A stretch of 64,000 bases of DNA. Origin: BOKV01 sp041739225 (GTDB lineage Bacteria; Pseudomonadota; Alphaproteobacteria; Rhizobiales; Rhizobiaceae). The stretch's first letter is position 1, and each line of letters opens with the position of its first letter. A program made the position numbers and the translations under genes. Positions 7,203 to 15,428 of the stretch are shown one piece after another. A model generated the notes under the pieces. It worked only from the letters and a program-made list of their open reading frames with translations, ran no database searches and had not been told where the DNA came from. Where the stretch lies: assembly GCA_041739225.1 (NCBI GenBank), contig JBGSOG010000079.1, forward strand, positions 15,617 to 79,616, written 5' to 3'.

Positions 7203-9231
7203 AAAAGACCCGTTTGAGCAGTTGCGCACATTGGAACCACCCGATTCAGGCGTGGAGGCAAAGCGCCGGGCGCTGATTGCCGCCATGGCGCAATTTGACG
7301 ACATGAAAAAAACGCGCGCAGCCACCCAAGGAATGGGTTGGGGTTGGCGTCTCATCACCGGGGGCCTGCAAACCTGGAGAGATGCCATGACACCCAAGAT
7401 GAATTCGCGAAGCCTTGCCGGACCGGCCTTTGCCACGTTGCTGCTGGTTCCGGTTGTCGGCTATTTGAGCTGGAATCTCGTCGCCACCAATCAACCCACA
7501 GAAACGCAGACTGGTCGGAGCGAGGAATATTCCGGGGATTTGCCGGAAGGCATTGTTGGCGATGCTGCCAAGCAAAAAGCCACTGGTGAATTCACCGACA
7601 ATCTGGAATTGCGCAGGCTGGCCCCGGAAGCCAAGAGCGATGCGGCCGACCTGTTGGCGCAAGCTGCGCCTGCGGCTCCACCGGTTCCCTTGTCTGTTGA
7701 AAGCCTGGCGGCTCCTTCCGGTTCCCCGTCCAACACGAGGGCCATTCGCAGTTTTGCGCAAAAGCCGACGGTGTTCATTCCCCGGCAACCCGATCCAACA
7801 GTTGATCTGGAAGAAGGTCGGGACAGGGTGGCGAAGTTCAACAGCAATCCGGTGAAACGGGTTTCCGAAGAGCCGGTTTCAACCTTCTCGATCGATACCG
7901 ACACGGCGTCTTATTCGATGGTCCGGCGGGCGCTTCGTGAAGGACGGCTTCCCGATGCGGACGGCGTGCGGGTTGAAGAAATGATCAACTATTTTCCGTA
8001 TTCGTGGGCGGCACCGCAAAGTGCCGACGAGCCGTTTCGCGCAACAGTAACGGTCATGCCGACGCCCTGGAATGCCGACACGCGGCTGATGCATGTGGCG
8101 ATCAAGGGCTATGAAATTGCGCAGCCCGAGAAGCCGAAAACCAATCTGGTCTTCCTGGTCGATACATCCGGCTCGATGCAGGATGGCGACAAGCTGCCGC
8201 TGGTCAAGGCTTCCTTGCGGCTGCTGCTCGACCGGCTCGGCCCTGACGACAGTGTTGGCATTGTTTCTTATGCTGGCGAGGCCGGTGTGGTGCTGGAACC
8301 AACCAAAGCACTGGACAAGCGCAAAATCCTCGATGCGATCGAAAAACTGGGAGCAGGCGGTTCGACCGCTGGTGCTGCGGGCATCGAAGAGGCCTACCGT
8401 CTGGCAGAGTCTTCTTTCATCGATGGCGGCGTCAACCGCGTGATGCTGGCAACCGATGGCGATTTCAATGTCGGACCTTCGGACGATGAAGCGCTGAAAA
8501 GGCTGGTCGAGGCCAAGCGCAAAAGCGGTGTGTTTTTGTCGATACTCGGCTTTGGCCAGGGCAATTACAACGACCAGCTCATGCAGGTGATCGCGCAAAA
8601 CGGCAACGGCACTGCAGCCTATATCGACACTTTGGCCGAGGCTGAAAAGACTCTCGTGCAAGAGGCTGCATCCGCGCTTTTCCCGATTGCCAAAGACGTA
8701 AAAATACAAGTCGAATTCAATCCGGCGGTCGTCGCTGAATACCGGCTGATTGGCTATGAGACGCGGGCGCTGAACCGTGAGGATTTCAACAATGACAAGG
8801 TGGATGCGGGCGAAATCGGCTCGGGCCATTCCGTGACCGCGATTTATGAACTGACGCCGGTCGGCAGCCCGGCATTGATCGTCGATGCCCTTCGGTATGG
8901 CAAAAAGGAGCCTGTGACACAGCCATCGGCCGGCGGCGAATATGGCTATGTGAAGATCCGCCACAAGGCACCTGATGGCAACGAAAGCAAACTCGTCAGC
9001 CAGCAGGTTGATGCGAACAATGTTGTGGAATTGAATGCTGCGTCGCAGGACGTGCGGTTTTCGGTGGCAGTGGCTGCTTTCGGGCAGAAACTGCGGCAGG
9101 ACGACCGGCTCGGAAACTTTACGTATGAAGCAATCGGCGAACTTGCCACCCGTGCCAAGGGCGAGGATGCATTTGGCTACCGCGCAGAGTTTCTGACGCT
9201 GGTCCGGCTGGCGAAGGGATTGGGTGAGTAA
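7195..9231 (+). CDS. Membrane-anchored von Willebrand factor A domain protein, YfbK type
   Basis: A 678-residue protein. Residues 1-75 are hydrophilic and probably cytoplasmic, followed by one transmembrane helix (about 78-100, FATLLLVPVVGYLSW) and a low-complexity Ala/Pro linker. Next come the vWF-A N-terminal domain (about 220-290), a VWA domain with a complete MIDAS start DTSGS (Asp323-Ser327), and a C-terminal DUF3520-like domain. This order matches E. coli YfbK, whose function is unknown. Coupling to an ECF sigma gene suggests the N-terminus may work as an anti-sigma region. The ATG at 7195 has a strong GGAGG site. Confidence 0.85.
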   Translation: MTEKDPFEQLRTLEPPDSGVEAKRRALIAAMAQFDDMKKTRAATQGMGWGWRLITGGLQTWRDAMTPKMNSRSLAGPAFATLLLVPVVGYLSWNLVATNQPTETQTGRSEEYSGDLPEGIVGDAAKQKATGEFTDNLELRRLAPEAKSDAADLLAQAAPAAPPVPLSVESLAAPSGSPSNTRAIRSFAQKPTVFIPRQPDPTVDLEEGRDRVAKFNSNPVKRVSEEPVSTFSIDTDTASYSMVRRALREGRLPDADGVRVEEMINYFPYSWAAPQSADEPFRATVTVMPTPWNADTRLMHVAIKGYEIAQPEKPKTNLVFLVDTSGSMQDGDKLPLVKASLRLLLDRLGPDDSVGIVSYAGEAGVVLEPTKALDKRKILDAIEKLGAGGSTAGAAGIEEAYRLAESSFIDGGVNRVMLATDGDFNVGPSDDEALKRLVEAKRKSGVFLSILGFGQGNYNDQLMQVIAQNGNGTAAYIDTLAEAEKTLVQEAASALFPIAKDVKIQVEFNPAVVAEYRLIGYETRALNREDFNNDKVDAGEIGSGHSVTAIYELTPVGSPALIVDALRYGKKEPVTQPSAGGEYGYVKIRHKAPDGNESKLVSQQVDANNVVELNAASQDVRFSVAVAAFGQKLRQDDRLGNFTYEAIGELATRAKGEDAFGYRAEFLTLVRLAKGLGE

Positions 9232-9254
9232 GGCAAACCAGTTGGCAAGGGATG

Positions 9255-10016
9255 TTATCTCGGCCTTTGGCGTTCCTTGACATAAGGGAGGAGGAACTTT
9301 GCAAGTTCTTCCTCGACGGTCTCAGCAAAGCAATGGGCTGCGCTGCGATGTGCTTTGTGACCGGCTTGTGCTGAAAGAAACGCCAAAAATGTCAGCCATT
9401 CTCGCGGAGTCAAATCGCTAAATGCTCGCGCAACGATGCCATTTGCCGTGGCGCGGGCACGCTCCCATCTTTCGATATGTGTGGGCAGAATTTGATAGGA
9501 AAACGAAACTGAACTTGGTGTAAGCTGTCGTTGTGCATCAAGTATTGCGTGGTCGACTACGATTCCCGGATCTGAAATCGCGTTCACAAGCTGGCCCAGT
9601 AATTCATAGGATTCGACAATTGAAGCCGCTGCGAGCGCTTTTTGTGGATCAGAGTTCTGCAAGTTTTCAAACTCTGTTCGGACGTGATCAAAATGAAGAT
9701 CGTACGCAGTTTGATTGAGACAGGTGTGCAGTTTGGAGAAATATAAATCCATTCGGCAGGCTTCGTATACCTCTCTTACAAGTGGCTCTGACACCGTAAC
9801 AAAACCAGAAATGCGATCTGCAAAGCGGTCCGAAACAGGCTTGGGACCCATGTCTTCGAGATACGAGTGAGCGATCTTGGAAATGTCTTTGTGTCCCCAT
9901 TTTTTTAACAAACACAGAACTTCATCCATCAATGCTGAGGAAGCAATTTCAATTGACTCGAAAGCCGCAGACTCACGAAATGTCGAGACTATCCAACTTT
10001 CTGAGGAAAACGACAT
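9255..10016 (-). CDS. Hypothetical protein, no recognised domain
   Basis: A 253-residue soluble protein that I do not recognise. It is rich in predicted helix, has no signal peptide or membrane segment, and carries no catalytic motif I can see. The ATG at 10016 has GGAG seven bases upstream. It converges on the YfbK-type gene with a 23-bp gap and is alone in its orientation, with a short 111-bp gap to the next minus-strand gene. Composition is slightly more AT-rich than its neighbours, which may point to later acquisition. Confidence 0.65.
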   Translation of the reverse strand: MSFSSESWIVSTFRESAAFESIEIASSALMDEVLCLLKKWGHKDISKIAHSYLEDMGPKPVSDRFADRISGFVTVSEPLVREVYEACRMDLYFSKLHTCLNQTAYDLHFDHVRTEFENLQNSDPQKALAAASIVESYELLGQLVNAISDPGIVVDHAILDAQRQLTPSSVSFSYQILPTHIERWERARATANGIVARAFSDLTPREWLTFLAFLSAQAGHKAHRSAAHCFAETVEEELAKFLLPYVKERQRPR

Positions 10017-10127
10017 TGATTGCTCCGCCCGTACGCACTGCAATCATGTCGGGAGTTTTTCTTCAGCGCAAGTGCGTATCTCTGATGGCTTTCCGCAGAA
10101 AAAAATAGTTGTGTTGCAATAAATCGC

Positions 10128-11147
10128 CTAACCCCGTCTTTTTCCGCTTCGCTCGCGCTTGGGCTGCTCATCGTTTGCTGCAGAAGTCTTGTTCACCAAC
10201 GGGCCAATGTCGGCGATGATCCTGTCGAGTTCGGGTCGATCCGCCCGGACGTGGGTGTCGATTGCCTCGCGCATGGCGGCAAGGTGTTCGCAAGCGGTGC
10301 CACAGCAACCGCCTATGATACGGGCACCGGCATCGACAGCCAGACAAGCGTAGTTCGACATGGTTTGTGGCGTACCGGTATAGACCACCGCATCGCCCTT
10401 GATTACCGGAACACCGCAGTTCGCCTTGGCAACGATAATTGCCGTTGGATTTGCCTGCGTCATGTCCAGTACGGACGCCATCAGGTCGGATGCGCCCACA
10501 CCACAATTGGCGCCAATGGCAAGTGGCGGCTGGCTCAATCCTGATGTGACGCCATGCATGTCTTTTGGCGCAAGGCCCATCATGGTCTTACCTGCTGTAT
10601 CGAAAGAGGCCGTGCAAACATAGGGAAGCCCGGTGTTGATGGCGGCTTGGGCGGCGGCGCGGATCTCCTCGGGCGAAGACATGGTTTCAATCCAGAGCAC
10701 ATCGACGCCGCCGTCTTTGAGACCCGCCATCTGTTCGGCAAAGGATGCAACGGCCACGTCATGGGTGAGGGCTCCCATTGGCTCGAAGAGTTCGCCCGTT
10801 GGGCCGACCGAGCCGGCGATAACAACCGGGCGTCCTGCATGGCTGGCCGCTTCGCGCGCAAGTTCGGCAGCCCTTTTGTTTAACTCGTGTACGCGGCCGT
10901 CCGCTTCATGCAATTTCAGCCGGTGGCGCGTGCCGCCAAACGTATTGGTGAGAATAATGTCAGCGCCGGCGTCCACAAACTGCCGATGCAGGCTGGTAAT
11001 CTTTTCCGGCGATGACTCATTCCACAGTTCGGGTGCCTCGCCCGACGACAGCCCCATTTCGAAAAGGTTGGTTCCGGTTGCGCCATCGGCCAGCAACACA
11101 CCCTTTTCTGCAAGCAGACGGGAGAGGACATTGTCAGTCTGGTTCAT
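10128..11147 (-). CDS. bmt: Betaine-homocysteine S-methyltransferase (cobalamin-independent)
   Basis: A 339-residue protein of the homocysteine S-methyltransferase family. It shows the N-terminal LLADGATGTNL motif and both zinc-cysteine motifs, GANCGVG and GGCCGT, that activate homocysteine. By length and context it matches rhizobial Bmt, which moves a methyl group from glycine betaine to homocysteine to make methionine and dimethylglycine. The C-terminus is highly charged. I chose the ATG at 11147, with AAGGGTC eight bases upstream; a TTG at 11153 is too close to that site. A 28-bp palindrome lies 25 bp upstream and is a likely operator. Confidence 0.85.
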   Translation of the reverse strand: MNQTDNVLSRLLAEKGVLLADGATGTNLFEMGLSSGEAPELWNESSPEKITSLHRQFVDAGADIILTNTFGGTRHRLKLHEADGRVHELNKRAAELAREAASHAGRPVVIAGSVGPTGELFEPMGALTHDVAVASFAEQMAGLKDGGVDVLWIETMSSPEEIRAAAQAAINTGLPYVCTASFDTAGKTMMGLAPKDMHGVTSGLSQPPLAIGANCGVGASDLMASVLDMTQANPTAIIVAKANCGVPVIKGDAVVYTGTPQTMSNYACLAVDAGARIIGGCCGTACEHLAAMREAIDTHVRADRPELDRIIADIGPLVNKTSAANDEQPKRERSGKRRG

Positions 11148-11171
11148 GATCAAGACCCTTGAATTTCAAAT

Positions 11172-11199
11172 CATCATATAAAGATTTCTTTATGTGATG
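11172..11199. promoter_or_regulatory. Near-perfect 28-bp palindrome upstream of bmt (candidate operator)
   Basis: CATCATATAAAGA (11172-11184) and TCTTTATGTGATG (11187-11199) form an inverted repeat with one mismatch and a 2-bp centre, 25 bp before the bmt start codon. The AT-rich core stands out from its surroundings. Size and position fit a repressor operator. ArsR-type regulators that sense S-adenosyl compounds control methionine-cycle genes in related bacteria, but the assignment here is a guess. Confidence 0.6.
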
Positions 11200-11570
11200 C
11201 GCTACCCTTTTTCTCGTCCTTGGTCAAGGCTGCTGTTCCTTGCGCCGGGCTGATTTTCCGAAAGCAGCCATTGTGACGAAAAAAACGCAGCTTTAATGCC
11301 TGCGTAACGCTCTCCTAACGCCCTGTTTACGATAGCGGACTAAAGATGACGACGTGGCCGACAAAATCGCCACTCCCCGGATCAGGTACTGCGTACCGGG
11401 GTCCCTTTCGGGCAGAAAGGGAATGCGTCTCAAAACCGGTTTCCTATTGGCAAATGCCAAAAGGAAGCCGGTTTTCGTACAATTGCATGTATTTGTGTTG
11501 TTATTCTTCAGTTTACGTGTATCGACCGTCAATTGCACTTGCATGTTTTGCTCATGTGCAAGGAGCGCGC
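11200..11570. other. Non-coding leader region with hairpin array
   Basis: This 371-bp stretch has no convincing gene. Its left part is probably the bmt promoter region. Its right part (11375-11475) holds three consecutive hairpins listed separately. A frame stays open from 11346 into the TerB-like gene, but it runs through the hairpins and gives Cys/Tyr/Ser-rich sequence unlike protein, so I treat it as leader. Confidence 0.6.
11375..11475. repeat. Three tandem hairpins (palindromic element or structured leader RNA)
   Basis: Three back-to-back inverted repeats occupy about 100 bp: CCCC-GGTAC-tgc-GTACC-GGGG (11375-11400), TCCCTTTC-gggca-GAAAGGGA (11402-11422), and a 21-bp stem from 11432-11452 pairing with 11455-11475 with one G-U pair, one mismatch and a 2-nt loop. 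No U-run follows, so it is not a normal terminator. It may be the leader of the TerB-like gene 95 bp downstream, a small RNA, or a REP/RIME-type repeat. I saw no second copy in the window. Confidence 0.65.
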
Positions 11571-11987
11571 ATGTTATCTGTGGCAAAACGCATTCTTGAC
11601 AACATTGATGCCTGTGGGGCGCAATCAATAAAGCTCGATACACAAGATGATCGGACTGTGCTTGCGATATTCCTTTACAAGTTGATCCTTGTCGACGGGC
11701 GGGTTCGTGATTGCGAGCTTTGGCATTTTCGTGAATTGCTTCGGACAAAACTTGGGGTTTATGAAGACGATATTGAGATGTTTGAAGAATTTGTGATTGG
11801 CTGCATACCATTTGCGACGGAAATAATTCCGTTTGCTGAAACAGTCCAAAGCATGTCTTTGGAAAAGCGGCAAGCCTTGGTCGCGATGATGCAGGAAATG
11901 TCAATTTGCGATACCGAGTTGCATGAACTTGAGATCAACCTCATCGTTCAGACTGCTGAATTTCTCGGGGTCCAAATACCAGGCTGA
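11571..11987 (+). CDS. TerB-like (DjlA-N-type) small protein
   Basis: A 138-residue all-helical protein. The segment around residues 25-60 (FLYKLILVDGRV, then FRELLRTKLGV) and the later acidic helices fit the TerB/DjlA-N fold, which coordinates metal ions and is found in tellurite resistance and stress proteins. No J-domain or membrane anchor is present. Function in this family is not settled. The ATG at 11571 is set by AAGGAG seven bases upstream. It lies about 80 bp before panB on the same strand but its role seems unrelated. Confidence 0.7.
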   Translation: MLSVAKRILDNIDACGAQSIKLDTQDDRTVLAIFLYKLILVDGRVRDCELWHFRELLRTKLGVYEDDIEMFEEFVIGCIPFATEIIPFAETVQSMSLEKRQALVAMMQEMSICDTELHELEINLIVQTAEFLGVQIPG

Positions 11988-12067
11988 CAAGCCGGCGCGA
12001 ATATCTCCTCCACTGGCAAGACCGCGTTTCAGGCGCTAAAGAAGCCTTGGTGAACGGAGAAAAACAA

Positions 12068-12907
12068 ATGAGCGCGAGTACACCCATCTTGCCACCCAGT
12101 CCGGCTGACGTGAAAGCCAGAAAAGGCGGCGAGCCGCTTGTTTGCCTTACCGCCTACACGACTCCCGTGGCACGGCTGGTTGACCCGCATTGCGATGTCG
12201 TGCTGGTCGGCGACAGCGTCGGCATGGTGCTGCACGGTCTTCCTTCGACCATCGGTGTGACATTGGAAATGATGATCATGCACGGCAAGGCGGTGGTCCG
12301 GGGTGCGGTCAATTCCACAGTCGTCGTTGACATGCCGTTCGGCAGCTACGAGGCCGGGCCGGAGCACGCATTTGCCAACGCGGCCCGCATAATGTCCGAG
12401 ACAGGCGCTTCCGCCGTCAAGCTCGAAGGCGGGGTTCACATGGCGCCGACAATCCGCTTTCTGGTTGAACGCTCCATTCCGGTCATGGCGCATGTCGGCC
12501 TGACGCCGCAGGCAGTGCATGTTCTGGGCGGCTACAAGGTGCAAGGCAGGGCGGATGATGCAAGGCGCGTGATGGCAGACGCAAGGGCAGTGGCGGAGGC
12601 CGGTGCATTTGCAGTTGTGCTGGAAAAAATCCCTGAAAGTCTGGCAGGAGAAATCACCACCGTCGTGCCAATCCCCACCATCGGAATCGGGGCATCCGCC
12701 GCTTGCGATGGCCAGATACTGGTCATTGACGACATGCTGGGGCTGTTCACTGCCTTCAAACCCAAATTTGTCAAACGCTATGCCGATCTGGGCGCTGCTG
12801 CCGATAAAGCCATTGCGCAATATGCCGCCGAAGTGCGCTCCCGCAGTTTCCCCGGACCCGAGCACGTGTTTCCAGATGTTGCGCCAGAGCCCAAGGGTCG
12901 CAAATGA
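12068..12907 (+). CDS. panB: 3-methyl-2-oxobutanoate hydroxymethyltransferase
   Basis: A 279-residue cytoplasmic enzyme that transfers a hydroxymethyl group from 5,10-methylene-THF to 2-oxoisovalerate, giving ketopantoate for pantothenate and CoA. It shows the expected PanB features: LTAYTTPVARL, the metal-binding VGDSVGMV, DMPFGSY, VKLEGG and the catalytic VLEKIP. Length is normal. The ATG at 12068 has GGAG nine bases upstream. Its stop overlaps the panC start as ATGA. Confidence 0.96.
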   Translation: MSASTPILPPSPADVKARKGGEPLVCLTAYTTPVARLVDPHCDVVLVGDSVGMVLHGLPSTIGVTLEMMIMHGKAVVRGAVNSTVVVDMPFGSYEAGPEHAFANAARIMSETGASAVKLEGGVHMAPTIRFLVERSIPVMAHVGLTPQAVHVLGGYKVQGRADDARRVMADARAVAEAGAFAVVLEKIPESLAGEITTVVPIPTIGIGASAACDGQILVIDDMLGLFTAFKPKFVKRYADLGAAADKAIAQYAAEVRSRSFPGPEHVFPDVAPEPKGRK

Positions 12908-13749
12908 AACCAAAGATCATTCGTGGCCTGCCAAAGCTGCGCAAGCTGGTTTCCGGCTGGAAAACCGCAGGGGAGGGTGTCGCAGTGGTGCCCACCATGG
13001 GCGCGCTGCATGACGGGCATTTGAGTCTTGCAAGGACTGCCTGCAAGGCTGGCGACAAGGTGGTCGTGACCATTTTCGTCAATCCAAAGCAGTTCAACAA
13101 CCCAGAAGATTTGGCGAAATACCCGCGAACCGAAGAAGCCGATGCCGCAATGTTGGCTCCTGTCGGTGTCGACGTGATTTATCTTCCGTCAGTGGACGAA
13201 GTGTACCCACCTGGGTTTTCCACCAATGTAACGGTGGGCGATGTCAGCAAAAGCCTGGAAGGTGAATTCCGGCCGGGACATTTTGATGGTGTTGCCACAA
13301 TTGTTGCCAAGCTTTTCCTGATGACGCAGGCAGACCGGGCATATTTTGGCGAAAAAGACTACCAGCAACTGATGGTGGTTCGCAAAATGGCGCGCGACCT
13401 CAACATGCCCATAGACGTTATTGGTTGCCCTACCTTGCGAGAGCCTGGCGGTTTGGCAATGTCGTCCAGGAACGCCCGGCTGTCAGCTGAAGAGCGGGCA
13501 ACTGCCCCGGCGTTGCATATCGCATTGCAAAATGCCTCTGCGGCCATTTTGGCAGGCGCACCGGTGTCGACAACACTGGATACAGCAAGACAGCAGCTCG
13601 TTGCCGCCGGTTTTGGACCTGTAGAATATGTCGAGCTGCGTTCCTCGGCGGCATTGGAACCCATGATGGTGCTCGATCGTCCGGCAAGGCTTTTGGCCGC
13701 CGCCTGGCTCGGCAAGGTGCGGCTGATCGACAACATCGCAGTCGGCTAA
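12904..13749 (+). CDS. panC: Pantoate-beta-alanine ligase
   Basis: A 281-residue cytoplasmic enzyme that joins pantoate and beta-alanine using ATP. The nucleotidyltransferase motifs are clear: PTMGALHDGH (HIGH-like), FVNPKQFN, FGEKDYQQ and MSSRN (KMSKS-like). It is translationally coupled to panB by an ATGA overlap, and the pair forms the pantothenate operon. No terminator is obvious in the 220 bp that follow. Confidence 0.96.
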   Translation: MKPKIIRGLPKLRKLVSGWKTAGEGVAVVPTMGALHDGHLSLARTACKAGDKVVVTIFVNPKQFNNPEDLAKYPRTEEADAAMLAPVGVDVIYLPSVDEVYPPGFSTNVTVGDVSKSLEGEFRPGHFDGVATIVAKLFLMTQADRAYFGEKDYQQLMVVRKMARDLNMPIDVIGCPTLREPGGLAMSSRNARLSAEERATAPALHIALQNASAAILAGAPVSTTLDTARQQLVAAGFGPVEYVELRSSAALEPMMVLDRPARLLAAAWLGKVRLIDNIAVG

Positions 13750-13970
13750 AGCCATTTGCCCACCATGACAGCAATGGAGCCATTCTGTGTGGAAATACAC
13801 AGACGCGGCTTGGGCTTTGTTCAATGATGACAATCTGACGGCCAAAGGATGACTTTTGCGTGATTTTGCCAGCTCATCAATAGAATGAAAGGCAATGTCG
13901 GCTTAAGATTCGCTCCGGGGCTTGAATCATGGATCATCGTTCGCGCAGAGCGATCCGAATGGAGGGTGAA

Positions 13971-14393
13971 ATGAGAAATCTGTTGGCGGGTGCCGCCTTT
14001 TTGCTTTCGGGGTTCGTAGCCCCTTCACATGCTGCCGTGGTCGAGGTGCACATCGACATTTCCTCGCAGCGGATGTCGGTCTACCAGAATGGATTTCCGC
14101 GCCACACATGGGCAGTATCCACTGCACGCAGGGGATATGTCACACCTACCGGCAACTACCGGCCGACGCGCATGACCAAGATGCACTACTCGCGCAAATA
14201 CGACAATTCGCCGATGCCGCATTCGATCTTCTTTCGGGGCGGCTACGCCATTCACGGCACCGGTGATTTGAAGAGGCTTGGCACACCGGCGAGCCATGGT
14301 TGCATCCGCCTGCATCCGGACAATGCGAGGACGCTGTACAATTTGGTGTCGAGTGCCGGCGCGAAAAACGCCCGGATATCGATCACCCAGTGA
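13971..14393 (+). CDS. L,D-transpeptidase (YkuD domain), exported
   Basis: A 140-residue exported protein. Residues 1-21 form a signal peptide (hydrophobic core LLAGAAFLLSGFVA ending SHA). The rest is a minimal YkuD domain with YAIHGTG followed by the catalytic SHGCIRLH. Such enzymes make 3-3 crosslinks in peptidoglycan or attach lipoproteins to it. There is no separate peptidoglycan-binding domain. The ATG at 13971 is supported by GGAGG six bases upstream; an earlier ATG at 13929 would spoil the signal peptide. It converges with lpxXL. Confidence 0.9.
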   Translation: MRNLLAGAAFLLSGFVAPSHAAVVEVHIDISSQRMSVYQNGFPRHTWAVSTARRGYVTPTGNYRPTRMTKMHYSRKYDNSPMPHSIFFRGGYAIHGTGDLKRLGTPASHGCIRLHPDNARTLYNLVSSAGAKNARISITQ

Positions 14394-14396
14394 GGC

Positions 14397-14421
14397 ATCC
14401 GGTCCAATGGATTGGTCGGAT
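14397..14421. terminator. Imperfect palindrome between convergent genes (weak bidirectional terminator)
   Basis: ATCCG-gt-CCAAT-gg-ATTGG-t-CGGAT forms a stem with small bulges in the 33-bp gap between the L,D-transpeptidase gene and lpxXL. There is no U-run on either side, so termination here is a guess from position and structure. Confidence 0.3.
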
Positions 14422-14426
14422 CGGGT

Positions 14427-15407
14427 TCACGCTTTCGCGCCTGAACCGGTCCGGCTTTCACGGCGTGACAGATCGTTTCGCCAGCGCTTGTGCAACCAAA
14501 GCCATTGGCCCGGATATTCGCGCACCCAATTTTCAACAACGTCATTGATCTTTTGGGTCAGCGCCTGAACATCCGCTTTCCCGGAAGCGTCGCGCGGTAT
14601 TTCCAGACGGGACTGCATTTCAATTCGGAACTTGCCGCCCGGCAGTCGAACGCACCGGGCTGGATATACCGGGCAATCATAGCGACGGACAAGTTTTGCC
14701 AGCAGATGATTGCCTTTGGTTGGTCGGCCAAAAAAGCTGATCGGCAAACCTTGCTTGTAGAACTGGTCAACCAGAAGACCGACCTTTCCACCTTCTTCCA
14801 GAATGTCGGAAAGCGCCCACGAGGCACCGGCTTTTGACGGAACAAGATGTCCCATGGCGGTCTTGCGGGCGGCCAGAACACGCTTGGCGATGTAGGGATT
14901 TTCCGGCGGTCGGAAGAGGGCGGTGACATTCACGCCATAGGCCGCCGATGCTACGGGCAACAATTCCCAATTGCCGGTATGTGCCGTAAAGCAGATTGCC
15001 GGTCCATCCAGAGCCTTGAATTCAGCGAAATTTGCTATGCCGCCTATTTCAAACCGGCCCTCGCCGGGCCTCGAATCGTCAAAGTCGAATATCTTGTCAA
15101 GGTAGGCATATTCGGCGGCGGTGCGCGAAAGATTGCCCCACATGTCGGAAAGAATGGATTCAATTTCCGTTGCAGACTTTTCGGGAAATGCAAGTTCGAG
15201 GCTTTTGCGCGCATGTTTGGTTCGCGGGTAGCGCATGCCGACGAACCGGCCCATCTTTTCAATGGTGTTGATTGCCGCATCGGCGGGAAACAGTTGCAGG
15301 AAACCCACGAAGCCAAAAAACAGGTTGGCAATTGTCCAGTTGGCTGCATTGCGCGCCAAAACATACCAGCGGGGATATTGTTTGGGTGTCTTGTGCAGCG
15401 TTGACAT
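14427..15407 (-). CDS. lpxXL: Very-long-chain acyltransferase of lipid A (LpxXL)
   Basis: A 326-residue member of the LpxL/HtrB late acyltransferase family with the catalytic HX4E motif (HTGNWE) and one N-terminal hydrophobic segment (about 28-45) for the inner membrane. As last gene of the acpXL cluster it should move the 27-hydroxyoctacosanoyl chain from AcpXL to the lipid A precursor. The basic tail (HKRWRNDLSRRESR) is typical of the family. The ATG at 15407 follows the adh2XL stop by about 20 bp. Confidence 0.9.
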   Translation of the reverse strand: MSTLHKTPKQYPRWYVLARNAANWTIANLFFGFVGFLQLFPADAAINTIEKMGRFVGMRYPRTKHARKSLELAFPEKSATEIESILSDMWGNLSRTAAEYAYLDKIFDFDDSRPGEGRFEIGGIANFAEFKALDGPAICFTAHTGNWELLPVASAAYGVNVTALFRPPENPYIAKRVLAARKTAMGHLVPSKAGASWALSDILEEGGKVGLLVDQFYKQGLPISFFGRPTKGNHLLAKLVRRYDCPVYPARCVRLPGGKFRIEMQSRLEIPRDASGKADVQALTQKINDVVENWVREYPGQWLWLHKRWRNDLSRRESRTGSGAKA

Positions 15408-15428
15408 GGTGGATGTGTTTTTCGCGCT

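Noticed and set aside
11346..11570. N-terminal extension of the TerB-like protein
   Set aside because: It would run through three hairpins and gives Tyr/Cys-rich sequence; AAGGAG before the ATG at 11571 sets the real start.
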